Of a stretch of 64,000 nt of DNA, positions 45,977 to 55,540 are shown piece by piece. The position numbers and the translations under genes were made by a program. The notes beneath the pieces were generated by a model, which was not told the DNA's origin, did not search any database, and worked only from the letters and a program-made list of their open reading frames with translations. This DNA is from Halichoerus grypus (lineage: Eukaryota > Chordata > Mammalia > Carnivora > Phocidae), in assembly GCF_964656455.1 (NCBI RefSeq), contig NC_135723.1, forward strand, positions 101,757,283-101,821,282. The letters run 5' to 3'. Position 1 is the stretch's first letter. Every line of letters begins with the position of its first letter.

Positions 45977-46225
45977 GGAGTCAATGTACAGAAACTGGTC
46001 GGGGTGTCCTGGTTCTCCTGTTAAGACTCGCCATACCCGACGAATCGTTGGGACATCCAATGTCCCTTCTGAAGGCCACCCAACATTAAACGTGGGCCAT
46101 TCCAATTCACATAGGGTTCTCAACTTGCCGGGGTTCATCCTGACTCCATAGTGTCCCGAAAACCCCTTCTTGAAATTTTTGATCATGGTCTCTAGAACCG
46201 TAGGTTTACTTTGCCCTGACCCCAT
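45977..46225 (-). other. gag matrix (MA) open segment
   Basis: 83 codons from the Gag start to the first in-frame stop. The N-terminal MGSGQSKPT is a classic myristoylation signal, and the rest is a compact basic matrix-like domain with GHYGVRMNPGKLRTLCELEW. In gammaretroviral Gags this domain targets assembly to the plasma membrane. Truncation removes the late domain and everything downstream. Confidence 0.85.
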
Positions 46226-46893
46226 GGTGATGTCCCCGTGTGCGGTGGCGCAGAGACAGAAAAAGGGGGGGGGTGCCTCCTGAGATGAGGAGACCAATCA
46301 GATGCCCATCTGGCCGTGTTCTGAAGGAGCTTAGGTGAGGCTTAGCTGTAGTGGTCTCAGTGTTGTGACTTACGATCGGAAACTATTCCGATGCCTCCCT
46401 AGACAGTATGCCGTTGACCACGGAATCGCAGATGGACCCATTCAGACTCTGTAGGCTTCTGGGGACCTTAAGGGTGCCCGCCCGTGGAGTCACAGAATCA
46501 GTCTGCTTGAGCAAGCCAGGCCGGACTGCACAGTCCCTCACACGTTCACACTCCGGAAGTTATCACATTCCCTCCCTGGGAATCCCTACCTGTGAGACCT
46601 CTAAGAGGTCTCTGGGAGGTGATCAGGCTTCCCTTCCACCCCAATGGGGGTGGGCCTGTCTGGGTCCTGGGGCCCCCAGGCCTTACCGGAATCCGACGTT
46701 GGGACCAGGTCCTCACCTGCCAAGTCTCCTCGAGTCCTGCAAGAACAGCAGAGCAGGGCTGGCCTGAGGCGACCGGGGCGGGAGACTGCCGAAAATTAGG
46801 CAGGGCGCGCCTTCTCCGTTATGATATCTCGTTCTGTCACCGCCCCGCTGTTGCCCCCAAACCGGTGGCAACAATGGGCCAGCGCGATTGGGT
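46226..46893 (-). other. Proviral leader (untranslated, packaging region)
   Basis: About 670 bp between the primer site and the gag start. Two candidate splice donors read CAG/GTGAGG (about 46710-46718) and CGG/GTAAGG (about 46684-46690) on the - strand. A 19-nt perfect palindrome, GAGACCTCT-A-AGAGGTCTC, lies at 46594-46612. Functions are inferred from position only. Confidence 0.6.
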
Positions 46894-46911
46894 TTCCTGG
46901 TCAGGGAACCA
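46894..46911 (-). promoter_or_regulatory. Primer-binding site, tRNA-Glu type
   Basis: The + strand reads TTCCTGGTCAGGGAACCA, two bases inside the 5' LTR. By memory of tRNA-Glu(CTC), its 3' end plus CCA differs at one position of 18. This is where the tRNA primer would anneal to start minus-strand DNA synthesis. Confidence 0.85.
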
Positions 46912-46913
46912 AA

Positions 46914-47245
46914 TGTTACGGAACCTGGACTGGATTGCCCGACGGAAGAACCAAGCGGCACTCAGGTATCTTGGAGGATAGGAGGTTTATTTAACGCCGG
47001 TGGGCTCAGAGAAGAGTGGTCTCCAAAGGTCTGAGCCCTGAGCACAAACAAAGGGGGTAATGTATACACTTTTACTTCCGCATACTTGGCACTTTTGGAG
47101 TGTGCGTGAAGGGGGGCAGGGAGAGGAACCGGATTGGTACGAGCGGGAAGCAGAGCAGGGAGAAGAACCTGGAAGAGCCCCGAGACAGGCTGGGACTCCC
47201 TTGCTGGCTCGGTGGGCCATCTCAGGACACAGATTTCCCTTATCA
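46914..47245 (-). repeat. 5' LTR of the provirus (332 bp)
   Basis: The right-hand LTR runs from TG at 47245 to CA at 46914 on the - strand. It matches the left LTR throughout except for an extra segment of about 38 bp near 47129-47168 that repeats the adjacent GCAGGGAGA(A/G)GAACC sequence. An AATAAA signal (- strand, about 46988-46993) marks the R/poly(A) region. Hand alignment against the other LTR gives about 28 substitutions in about 293 aligned bases. Confidence 0.95.
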
Positions 47246-47259
47246 GTGTAAGGGTTGAG

Positions 47260-47373
47260 GCCAAGGAGGCCATCAGTCAGGGTCTCCTGAAGAACAATCA
47301 ATAGGATATTACCCCCCTCCCCAATCTGTATCTATCTTCTACCTGTCTGTCTGTCTATCTATGTATCTATCTG

Positions 47374-47404
<31 letters not shown>

Positions 47405-47745
47405 GATCTTGCTCTAGCTCTCTATATATTTATTTTAAAGAATTGGACTGCCTTCAGTCTGGCAAGTCCAAAATGTTTAGGGCAGGCCGGCAGGCTGGAA
47501 ACCCAGACAAGGGTTGACCCTGCAGCCTTAAGGTAGGATTCCTTCTACTGTGGGAATCTAGGTTTTTGCTCTTCAGACAGGCCTTCACCTGTGTGAATGA
47601 GGCCCATCCACATTATTGAGGGTACTCCGTACATTAACTGCATCTACCAAATACCCTCATAATGACGTCTAGGTTAATGTTGATTAAATCACTGGGTATG
47701 ATAGCCAGCCCAGGCTGACACATAAAATTAACCATCACAGAAGCT
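47260..47745. repeat. Ancient interspersed repeat with internal microsatellite
   Basis: It starts near 'cagggtctcctgaagaac', continues after the TCTA tract with 'aagaattggactgcc', 'ggcaagtccaaaatg' and 'gaggcccatccacattat', and ends 'cacataaaattaaccatcac'. 14415-14527 matches its end. I cannot name the family. Confidence 0.6.
47343..47404. repeat. (TCTA/TCTG)n microsatellite
   Basis: About 15 tetranucleotide units with TCTG interruptions, purest at 47380-47404. Confidence 0.96.
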
Positions 47746-48201
47746 AAGAGGGAGTAGTTGAAGAAAGAAGAAAGAAAACTCTGGAAGCCAAGGGAAGATG
47801 ACTGTCACCAGCCTTGTCAGGTGATGCTGAGAGGTCACGCAGGATGAGGGTGGAGAAGTGGCCGTCGGGTTTTTGGGGAAGAGGTGAGCAGCCTGGGAGG
47901 AGTTGGGCAGGGACACGATTACAGCAGTTGCAGGAGAAAGGGGTCACGAGGGAGAGGGGGTTGTGCAGACATTCTTGTGAGACATTTGTCATTAGTTGTC
48001 TCATCCCCCAAATCAGGCAGCTGTTTACAGTCAGCCCTGGAGGTTCACTTGGATTTTCTCTGGGACACGGGGCTGTGCCCTGCGGCCCACATTTTAGAGA
48101 GAGGCTTGTTCAAACTTGGCTGGGATTGTGGTCTCTGGGATCCGCCCGAGAGTCAAGAAGCTCTTGTCCCTCAAGAGGGACAGCCTTTCGAGAATACAGT
48201 G

Positions 48202-48402
48202 AGTGGGGGGCACCTGGGTGGCTCAGTTGGTTAAGCGACTGCCTTCGGCTCAGGTCATGATCCTGGAGTCCCGGGATCAAGTCCCGCATCGGGCTCCCTG
48301 CTCAGCGGGGAGTCTGCTTTTCCCTCTCCTGCTCCCCCCTCTTGTGCTCTCTCTCTCTCATTCTCTCTCTCAAATAAATAAATAAAATCTTTAAAAAAAA
48401 AA
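48202..48402 (+). mobile_element. Can-SINE, sense
   Basis: Head, CT-rich tract and poly-A tail, flanked by AATACAGTG. It lies directly before another sense copy. Confidence 0.94.
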
Positions 48403-48414
48403 AATACAGTGTGG

Positions 48415-48612
48415 GGGGTGGTGCCTGGGTGGCTCAGTTGTTAAGCGTCTGCCTTCGGCTTAGGTCATGATCCCAGGGTCCTGGGATCGAGCCCCGCATC
48501 GGGCTCCCTGCTCCGCGGGAAGCCTGCTTCTCCCTCTCCCACTCCCCCTGCTTGTGTTCCCTCTCTCGCTGTGTCTCTCTGTCAAATAAATAAATAAAAT
48601 CTTAAAAAAAAA
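48415..48612 (+). mobile_element. Can-SINE, sense
   Basis: Second of the pair, with a slightly different subtype ('CCCAGGGTCCTGGGATCGAG') and a poly-A tail. It is flanked by CAGTG(T)GGGG-like duplications, so it appears to have landed in the first copy's target duplication. Confidence 0.92.
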
Positions 48613-48619
48613 AAGAGTG

Positions 48620-49945
48620 CAGTGGGGGTTCCCAGGAGGTTCTGATGGGGTTGTCAGCCTGACCTGCAGTGAGCGGCAGGGGGAGACTCCCCTTGAGCAC
48701 TGTACTGTGCACTGCAGGAACCCAGGAAGTGGGTTAAAGTTACACAGGATGGTGGGTAGGTGGCAGTGTATGTCTGTCAAACTAGGTTAAAAATAAGAAT
48801 AGAGTCTCTAGCCCAGAATCTGCTTAGCATTACAGGAATGGGAATTTTTGCCATTTTTAATACCATATTAGGTGTTAATGGAATGAACTTACTGGTGATA
48901 CGTTATTTCAAGTCTTTCTGACTTAGGCTTCAGGTGGCCAAGAGGTGATGTGTGGTGCTAATAATGGTAAGTGCTGCCCTCGTCTCCCCTACATAAAGAC
49001 AGGACCTTTCTGTTTGTGGAGGGGTTTCATAATTGAGGCTTTTATTTGCCATCATGAAACAAGCATTTGTGCAGCCAAGTAAGGTATTAACTGTAATTGC
49101 CCAGGGCCACTGAGAAATCCAGCCACCACAGTGACCTGAATAAACAGATCGAACACAGAGTGAGAGGAGTGCTGTGCAGTGAGGATTCGTGGCCATTTAG
49201 CAAGTCAGGGCACCGCATCCTAAGATACAACTTTAGTCTAGAAAGCTTAGACTCCATAGATGAGCAAAGAAGATTATTTACCACTTAAAATGCATTTAGA
49301 AAATTTGAGAAATACCAAAATCTTTAATAAAACCGAAGTCACTCCTCTGTAATCATTGCTTATCATTACTTTGACTACCTTTCTTTTTCATGTTTTTGAA
49401 ACATGAATAGGTAGATCTGTCGTGCTACGTGTATATTTCGTATCCTATATATTAACTTAGCATTATGTTTTGAACATTTTCTTAAGTAATCAACATTCTT
49501 CAAAAACATTATTTTTAATGGGATCTAATGCTCCGTCCTGTGTCTGTTTCAGTATCCAACTCTTTTCTTACATTAGGGTTTTGATATTTTGTAGCTGAGG
49601 TCAAGATCTCTCTCTTCCCAGGACATCGTCTGGCCCTCAGGGCGGCATGTCATTATGATGCCGTCCGAGCCGCTGGTTGTGGACGGGGCCGCAGCAGCTG
49701 CTTCCTGGCTGCAGCGCTCGTCTGGGTCAGCAGGTCTTTGATCACTCGTGGGTTTCCGGCCAAAATCCCGGTGGGCCTGCAGGAGGAATTGTCGGGCACC
49801 GATTGGGAAGGCGTCTGTGTAGACGGTCCTGACTGCTGGGAGTCTGACCCAGGAAGCTGACTGCTCTCATTCTCTGTGGTGGGGAATCACTTGGTCTGTT
49901 TTCTAAATTAAACTGCCTTTAGAATGAATCACAGTGAACACTGGC
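48620..49945 (+). other. Intron, unassigned
   Basis: No recognisable gene or repeat. 49610-49860 is a modestly GC-rich stretch. Confidence 0.5.
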
Positions 49946-49949
49946 TTTT

Positions 49950-50400
49950 GTTGAACATTTCTGGAGAAGTGTGATGCTTAGGAGGGCGGACCCCAGAGCC
50001 AAACTGCCAGGTTATCATTTTGCCTGAGCCACTTGGGAGCAGTCGGGACAGGGCGGGGACTGTTCGTCCGGTGCAGGTGGGCGTAATTAGCGTGACTGTC
50101 CCGTGGAATCACTGTGAGGACGCGCTGAGACAGTCCTGACAAAGGATAAAGCGCAGTGCATACTATGCAGTTAGTACTAAGTAAATATTACTATTTTATC
50201 AGATTCTGCAAATCCATGGGCTTTGGAGCCAGATCTGCAACTTAGGAGCTGTGCGGCTTTGGGCCAGTTATTTAACTGCTGATCCTTGGTACTTTAATCT
50301 GTAAGACAGGGTCACTTCATGATGTTGTTGTGAGGCTTGAATGGGACAGTTCTGTTGTAACATGGTAACGGGCACCCGCTGAGCGTGTGAGTGCTGACTG
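49950..50400 (+). repeat. Two MIR SINEs in tandem
   Basis: The first, about 49950-50195, ends in 'tactaagtaaatatta'. The second, about 50205-50395, has 'ggctttggagccaga', 'ctgtgcggctttgggcc' and 'atctgtaagacagggtca'. Both are degraded but read in sense. Confidence 0.78.
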
Positions 50401-50835
50401 CTGTTCATGGTGGGACAGACCGGCCACATGACGTGACAGGACATCGATGTGGGTTTAGTGCTGCAGAAATGCTGCAGTTCTGTTTTATTCCAACGAAGTA
50501 GTTGTATGAAACAGGCATTTTTCTATTTGAGTTGATTCATTTACGAGGGAAGGGAGGAATTTTGTGACTTAGTAAAGCAGCCATCAGATTTGATATGACT
50601 TTCAGCAGATTAATGCATTTTGAGTTTTTCTTCTTGGCCTTCATAAAGACTATGCAGTAAGAAAATACAGGGGAGAGAGATTCCCCTCAGCCGAAGCCGA
50701 TTGGTTGAGAGTCCAGGGCAGAAGTAGAACCGTTAGCTGGGTGGGAGAAGGGGTGGCTGAGGTGAGGGAAGGCTCTGAGTGAAGACCCTTAGGCAGGGGT
50801 GCGCCTGGCTCCTGCACGGGCCTCATGCACAGTCC

Positions 50836-51215
50836 TTCAGTTCATTTATTCATTGAGCTTGTGGGGACCTGCTGTGTGCTGCTCATTGTTCTGGGCCCTC
50901 CGGGCTCAGCTGTGACCAAAACAGGGAAAAAAATCCCTGCCATTGTGGGAGATTCTTCCAGGTGTCTACTTGACTCACTTCCTTGGTACCTTCAACTCCT
51001 TGCTCGAATGTCATCTTCTCATGAGGCTTCCTGACCAGCTTGCTGAAAATAGCCTCTCTGCCCTGCCCCTTACACCCTATTTCACCCTTCCTTGCCTTAG
51101 TGTGTCCTGCACAGCACTTATCTCTGCTGCCTTCCCCATTTTGACCTGTTAGGTTCAACACTGACCAGCCGTTTCTGGCACTCGGTAGGCTCTCAGTAAA
51201 TATTGCTGGATCATG
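50836..51215 (+). repeat. L2-type LINE fragments
   Basis: 50836-50945 resembles an L2 piece in antisense. 50990-51215 is the sense 3' end, with 'aatgtcatcttctcatgagg', 'gcttcctgacc' and 'ctcagtaaatattgctgga'. Confidence 0.7.
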
Positions 51216-51441
51216 CACAAGAGCACGGAGAGCTTCGTGAGCTCAGAGACGGGTGCCTGGGCTGCGTATACGTAGGCAGGGAAGGAGGTGTTGTGAGTCC
51301 TGAAAGATGATGAGCATTGGTGTCCTGGCACGGGTGCCACCATGGGGAGGTAGGGAGGACACGGAGCTGCAGGGGCCAGGTGGGCGTGGCCACGAGGAGG
51401 CAGGGCAGGTAGCCTGGAGTGAGATCAGGGGGGCCTTTGTA

Positions 51442-51610
51442 GGGGCGCCTGGGGGGCTCAGGGTCGTGATCCTAAGGTCCTGGGATCGAGCCCTACCCTA
51501 CGTTGGGCTCCATGCTCAGTGGGGAGTCTGCTTCTCCCTCTCCCTGCGCGTGTTCTCTCTCTGTTGCAAATAAATAAATAAAATCTAAAAACAAAAACAA
51601 AAACAAAGAA
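51442..51610 (+). mobile_element. Can-SINE, sense, internally deleted head
   Basis: The head is missing the segment between GGGGGGCTCAG and GTCGTGATCC, about 40 bp. It is flanked by GGGCCTTTGTA at 51431-51441 and 51611-51621. Confidence 0.94.
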
Positions 51611-51621
51611 GGGCCTTTGTA

Positions 51622-52345
51622 TGTGCTCCTAAGGAAATTGGGCTTAATTAAGACCAAATCTAGAATCTTAGTGAAAAAAGTGTTTTGAAGACTAGGCTCA
51701 GTAAGTGTTTGTTCAGCTGTCAAAATAAACATTGAGTTCAAAATCTTATTTTAAGAGGTCATGGTGACCTGTGCTTTACAGACAGGGAAAGTAGTGGGAT
51801 ACACTGTTTCTCTAACTTTGAAAATGCTGGTAGAGAAATAGGGCTGTTAAGGTGCTTTTTCTGTGCTAGGTTTCTGCTGTGAGCTTTCTCTCAAGACCCG
51901 CGGGCTGTGGTAATCTCCTTCATGGGTCTGTTTCTTTTCTGTCAGTAAAGGATTTGATTTTATAATATTAAAATTTTATTATTTGTGGTGACCTGTGGAC
52001 AGACTCCCTTCGAAGGACGTTTCCTTACTCTTCCGTGTGGGAATGGAGCAAGAACACTGCTGGGTAAATGCTCGTGCTTCTGAGCACAGAGCCATGGCTG
52101 TGAGCCTTATTGCCTCTTTTTGCAGTGAGATGGAGAGAATATGTTTATTGGTCATTTCACTGATTCCTCTGTTTCTGTTTCTGCTCCACCACCCCCTCCC
52201 CCCCCCCAGCTCTGAAAGGGAAACAAGCACTAAACCAAACAGATGCTGCTTGAAAGCCAGACGTGAACTGTTAGGACAGCCCTCTGAACACTCACTTGGG
52301 TTAAAACTAGCCAGTTCAGTTACCATTTTGCTGCTCTTGAGACGC
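51622..52345 (+). other. Intron, unassigned
   Basis: No gene or repeat recognised. There is a C-rich run at 52196-52208. Confidence 0.5.
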
Positions 52346-52600
52346 TAGGTAGGAAACCAGCCCCGTTCGCACGCAGGCCACCGGCGGCCGGTCAGGAACG
52401 CCGGCAAGTGTCCAGGCAGATCGCACGCGGTCTCCTTGCCGCGCCCCGCTGCTCCCTGCACGTCTCGCGTCTGTCCCGTCGTCGGGAATCCCGCGGACCC
52501 GAGTCAGGAGTGACAGGCCGGCTCTCAGCGGGGCGGATGGTACACTGCTGATGACGTGGCCGAGGGGCTGAGGACCGGCCTCGTTGTGGCTCCTGAGTAA
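52346..52600. promoter_or_regulatory. CpG-rich segment (possible small CpG island)
   Basis: GC-rich stretch with CpGs far denser than in the surrounding intron, for example CGGCGGCCGG near 52383 and GCCGCGCCCCGC near 52438. It could be a small intragenic CpG island or regulatory element. There is no TATA box or first exon to support a promoter. Confidence 0.45.
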
Positions 52601-53440
52601 CTTATTTCTGGCATCTTCGTGGGCAGGAGCAGCGCGCTGACTCAGGTGCAGGGGCCTAGAGGCTGCGTGGTGAGGTGAGGTCCGACTTCCTGTCTCTGTG
52701 TAACTTTGCCACTCAGATTCTGCTTGGGGTGAGGGGAAAGGTGTATTTTTATAGTTGAATGTTGAGAAATTTTTTCCTTGGTTAGTTAAGGAAAAATAGA
52801 ATTTTTGATCTCCTGTTTGTAATGTCCAGCCTGGTGGGTGGTTGTAAGAATTGTTCATCCTCCTCTGCCCGAGGGACTTGAATTAGTGCGTCCTCTAATT
52901 CCTGCTGCTTTGGGTGTAGCGCTTTTATAGCCACCGTGTGGTTTTTGCTCTGTTAGGAGAAGGGAAGTCATTTGGCCTTGGTTGGCCCCCAGGGCAGGAC
53001 TCCGTTTACCCTCTGGAGTTGTTTATCCTAGGCACTGCTGCACCCGCCCTGGGATTGTGCTGCGTGTGTGTGCGGGGGGCGGGTGGGGGGCACACGGGAA
53101 GCGGCTTGTTATCAAGGTCCGCAGCATGTCCAGAGAGGGGTCACCCGGTTATTGAGAGGTCTCAGTGGAGCTGCTGTGTGGGGGAGATGGGAGGAAATGG
53201 CTCTGTGGCACTTGAGAAGGCAGATTTGGTGGGGAGCCCCGAGGGCAGTCGTGTGGAAAGGGGTGAGCGGTGGTGCCGGTGGCCAGACTGCGTGCGCGGT
53301 GGGGGGGTTCAGCTCTGCAGGGGACAGCTGTCCCACCCGCTGTGCGTCCCGCGCGGCTGGGTCGGAACTCCCTGTGACGGGAGGGACGCCGTGTGCCCAG
53401 TGGTTGCGGTGCAGGGGTGCATGTGTGAGGTGGGGTCTGA
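52601..53440 (+). other. Intron, GC-rich, unassigned
   Basis: The long open frame 52938-53654 on the + strand has no recognisable domain and runs into a MIR. Other frames are open on the other strand too, as expected for GC-rich DNA. Confidence 0.5.
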
Positions 53441-53454
53441 GCCCTCCCCACGGC

Positions 53455-53620
53455 TTGTTCAGCTCTGTGACCTCGGCAGCTGCTTGACCTCACTGGACCT
53501 CAGTGTCCTCATCGGCAGATGGGGCATATGGTCCCCACTTCGTGCTGCTGCTGGGAAGATCGGTGAGTTGGTACTTGGAAGCGCTTTCACCAGCGCCAGG
53601 CCCGTAGTAAGCAGCGTTGC
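53455..53620 (+). repeat. MIR SINE
   Basis: Sense MIR with 'ctctgtgacctcgg', 'cctcagtgtcctcatc', 'gcagatgggg' and 'caggcccgtagtaag'. Confidence 0.8.
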
Positions 53621-53902
53621 CACGTTCCGTAAATGGCGGCTGGCGATGTTCTAGATGCCCTCGCATCCAGGCCTGGTCGACGGATCTTCAGGACCCATGG
53701 TGGGCTCCAGATGATCGAGTTTTCTGTTTTTCAAGTTCCCAGGGATTTTCCTAGTTTCCTCTGCTCTCTCTTTGCAGCGGCTGCTGATTTGGGGATTGTC
53801 GTACGGCTGGGCTTAGCTGCAGAGTGGGGCGCCCCTTCCCTGGGGCCCCTCGCCTTGCTGCTGCGCAGGTCTCTTTGGTTTTATTGCTTAACATCAGAGC
53901 GG

Positions 53903-54119
53903 AGTTTCTTAGCCTTGGTGCTGTGGACATTCGGGCCGGATGATCCTCTTCCGTGGGGGCTGCCCTGTGCACGGTGAGAGCTTCAGCAGCATGCGCGGCG
54001 TGTACCCGCTGGGTGCCAGGAGCATCCCACCTCCCCGTTCCTGACTATCACACATCTCCACACAATCCTGAATGCCCCCTGGGGGCAAACTCGTCCCTGG
54101 TTGAGAACCTGTGCCCTAG
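53903..54119. mobile_element. Non-autonomous DNA transposon remnant (hAT-type)
   Basis: Same family as 23207-23405: 'tgctgtggacattcggg', 'gtgggggctgccctgtgc' and the terminal 'ctggttgagaacctg'. The central part has been rearranged. Confidence 0.65.
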
Positions 54120-55540
54120 GGAGAAGCGTGAGATTACCGAGGTTCAAGAATTCAGTAGAGATGATTACGTACTCTTATTCGTGGTTCCTGAATTACTTGC
54201 TGGAGTCCTTTTCCTTCCCTTCCCCCCTTTATTCCAGAGTTCAGTAAAGCCAACAACATCCTTTACTGTTGGGCGCCTCCACTCACCCACAGACATTTGC
54301 TGAGGACCCGCTGTGTTGCCGTGCCCGTGCGGAGTGATGGGGTGCAGAGAGCGTAGCCGGAGAGCGGGGTGTGGGTGGGCGTGCCCTGCTCGGTCCTGAG
54401 TGTGGCACAGGGTGGCGATGGTCCCACCAGTGTTGGGAGCGCACCCGTGCTCTGGATGCCAGCCCCGGGCCGGCCGCTGTGCACACCTCAGCTACTTCAG
54501 TTTCCTTAAAAACCTCGTGGGCTACGTGATGAGGAAGTTCAAGTCCAGGGAGGTGAAAATGTTTGACCTTTGGTCTCAAAACCAGCAGAGGAGTGTGAGC
54601 CGCCCTTGGCCCATCATTCCCGGCGCTGGTGGAGTAGAGCAGAGGTTGGGGCTCAGACCGGGAAGAGCTTGGAATGCCTCGTCAGGAAAACAGCATCCCT
54701 GCAGTCCGTGTTTGCTCCTCTTTTAGAATGCTGTGTTCTAGTTCTTTTCTTGCTCTGGCCTCGTATTCCTTTCAGGCAGGAGGATTTCCTAGAGCCTGGC
54801 CTTCTGCTGTAGGCAGTATAAACAGTGGGTGTATCTTCCTTTTCAAACTGTATCCCCCTCCATCGCCCATGGCAGGCTCCCCATCCGCTGAGCCTCTGCG
54901 GGGCCGCGGGGCCGGGGAAGGAGTTGCAGCAGGGTCAGTGTGAGGGGTGCTGTGGGTGGGTGGTAGGCCCCGCCGGGCATGTAGGAGTGTGCAGAGAGGT
55001 TACTGACTCCACGTTGTTGCCGGGCTCCGGGAGCACACACATGGACGTGTCCCCAGTAGCTGTGGTGCTCAGAAGCCCAGGCGGGAGCCGAACACGAGAG
55101 CCAGACTCGTGACGCGGTCCGGGCACCACAGACCTCCCCCTGGGGCTGCTGTGTCACGTGTCTGTGTGAAGGAAGCTGTTTGCTGGTGGGGAGGCATCGG
55201 AGCGGGGGGTCCGGGACAACGGCTCTGTGTCCAGAGGGTGGGCAGTTCCTTGTGGGCGAGTGGGTTGAGATCAAGGGTTGGTCCTCCGTAAGTCCGTTGA
55301 GATTACTGGGCCACATTAGAATTTCTCAGCTCCCAGTGAGGCTTGGAACTGGGGTGAGGCCTGGAGCTCCCTGTGCATAGCAGCCCCTGGGAGGGAGTCC
55401 AGTGTTTGATATGCTTGGATCTGGGCCTGTGCTTCCTTCCTCACATGGGCAGAGGGTGGTACGGCAGGGGAGGTCTAGAGACCGCAGGTCCCTCCGGCCT
55501 CCCCCGCGCGTGGCTCGGTGCGAGGCCTGCCTCTTCAGCA
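54120..55540 (+). other. Intron, GC-rich, unassigned
   Basis: Many short overlapping open frames on both strands with no domain I recognise. No repeat was named. Confidence 0.5.

Larger units (their letters stand above)
44447..46225 (-). pseudogene. gag: ERV gag (broken)
   Basis: Gag forms the virion core. The start ATG at 46225 has a good context (ACCATGG) and begins MGSGQSKPT, with the N-myristoylation Gly at position 2. The matrix part is open to a TGA at 45976, and a second in-frame stop, TAG, is at 45916. A PPPY late-domain motif lies in the original frame at 45800-45811. Capsid resumes in another frame at about 45665-45212, is split by a Can-SINE, then continues in the first frame at 44982, with the major homology region around 44955-44800. 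A TGA at 44629 interrupts the nucleocapsid. A zinc-knuckle-like CAYC...C follows at about 44581-44540, and the terminal TGA is at 44449-44447. It cannot make a full-length product. Confidence 0.92.
38369..47249 (-). mobile_element. Near full-length class I endogenous retrovirus (tRNA-Glu group)
   Basis: The complete provirus including the 4-bp duplications GTGT at 38369-38372 and 47246-47249. On the - strand the order is 5' LTR, primer-binding site, leader, gag, pol, env, polypurine tract, 3' LTR. A 4-bp duplication, TG...CA LTR ends, a single-knuckle NC with CCHC spacing, a PPPY late motif and a CX6CC transmembrane protein all fit gammaretrovirus-like ERVs. The primer-binding site fits tRNA-Glu, so the nearest known group is HERV-E; that placement is inference. 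It lies antisense in an ACTR3B intron and is defective in every gene. Two Can-SINEs (42735-42932 and 44999-45211) inserted later. Confidence 0.95.

Noticed and set aside
48415..48500. tRNA gene candidates at the heads of Can-SINEs
   Set aside because: The tRNA-like promoter boxes belong to SINEs with CT-rich bodies, A tails and target duplications.
52316..52858. 180-codon - strand open frame over the CpG-rich region
   Set aside because: Stop-poor because of GC content. No domain, and no start context or neighbours to support it.
52938..53654. 238-codon + strand open frame
   Set aside because: It lies in GC-rich intron with long frames on the other strand too. It has no recognisable domain, overlaps a MIR, and has no splice signal or codon bias support.
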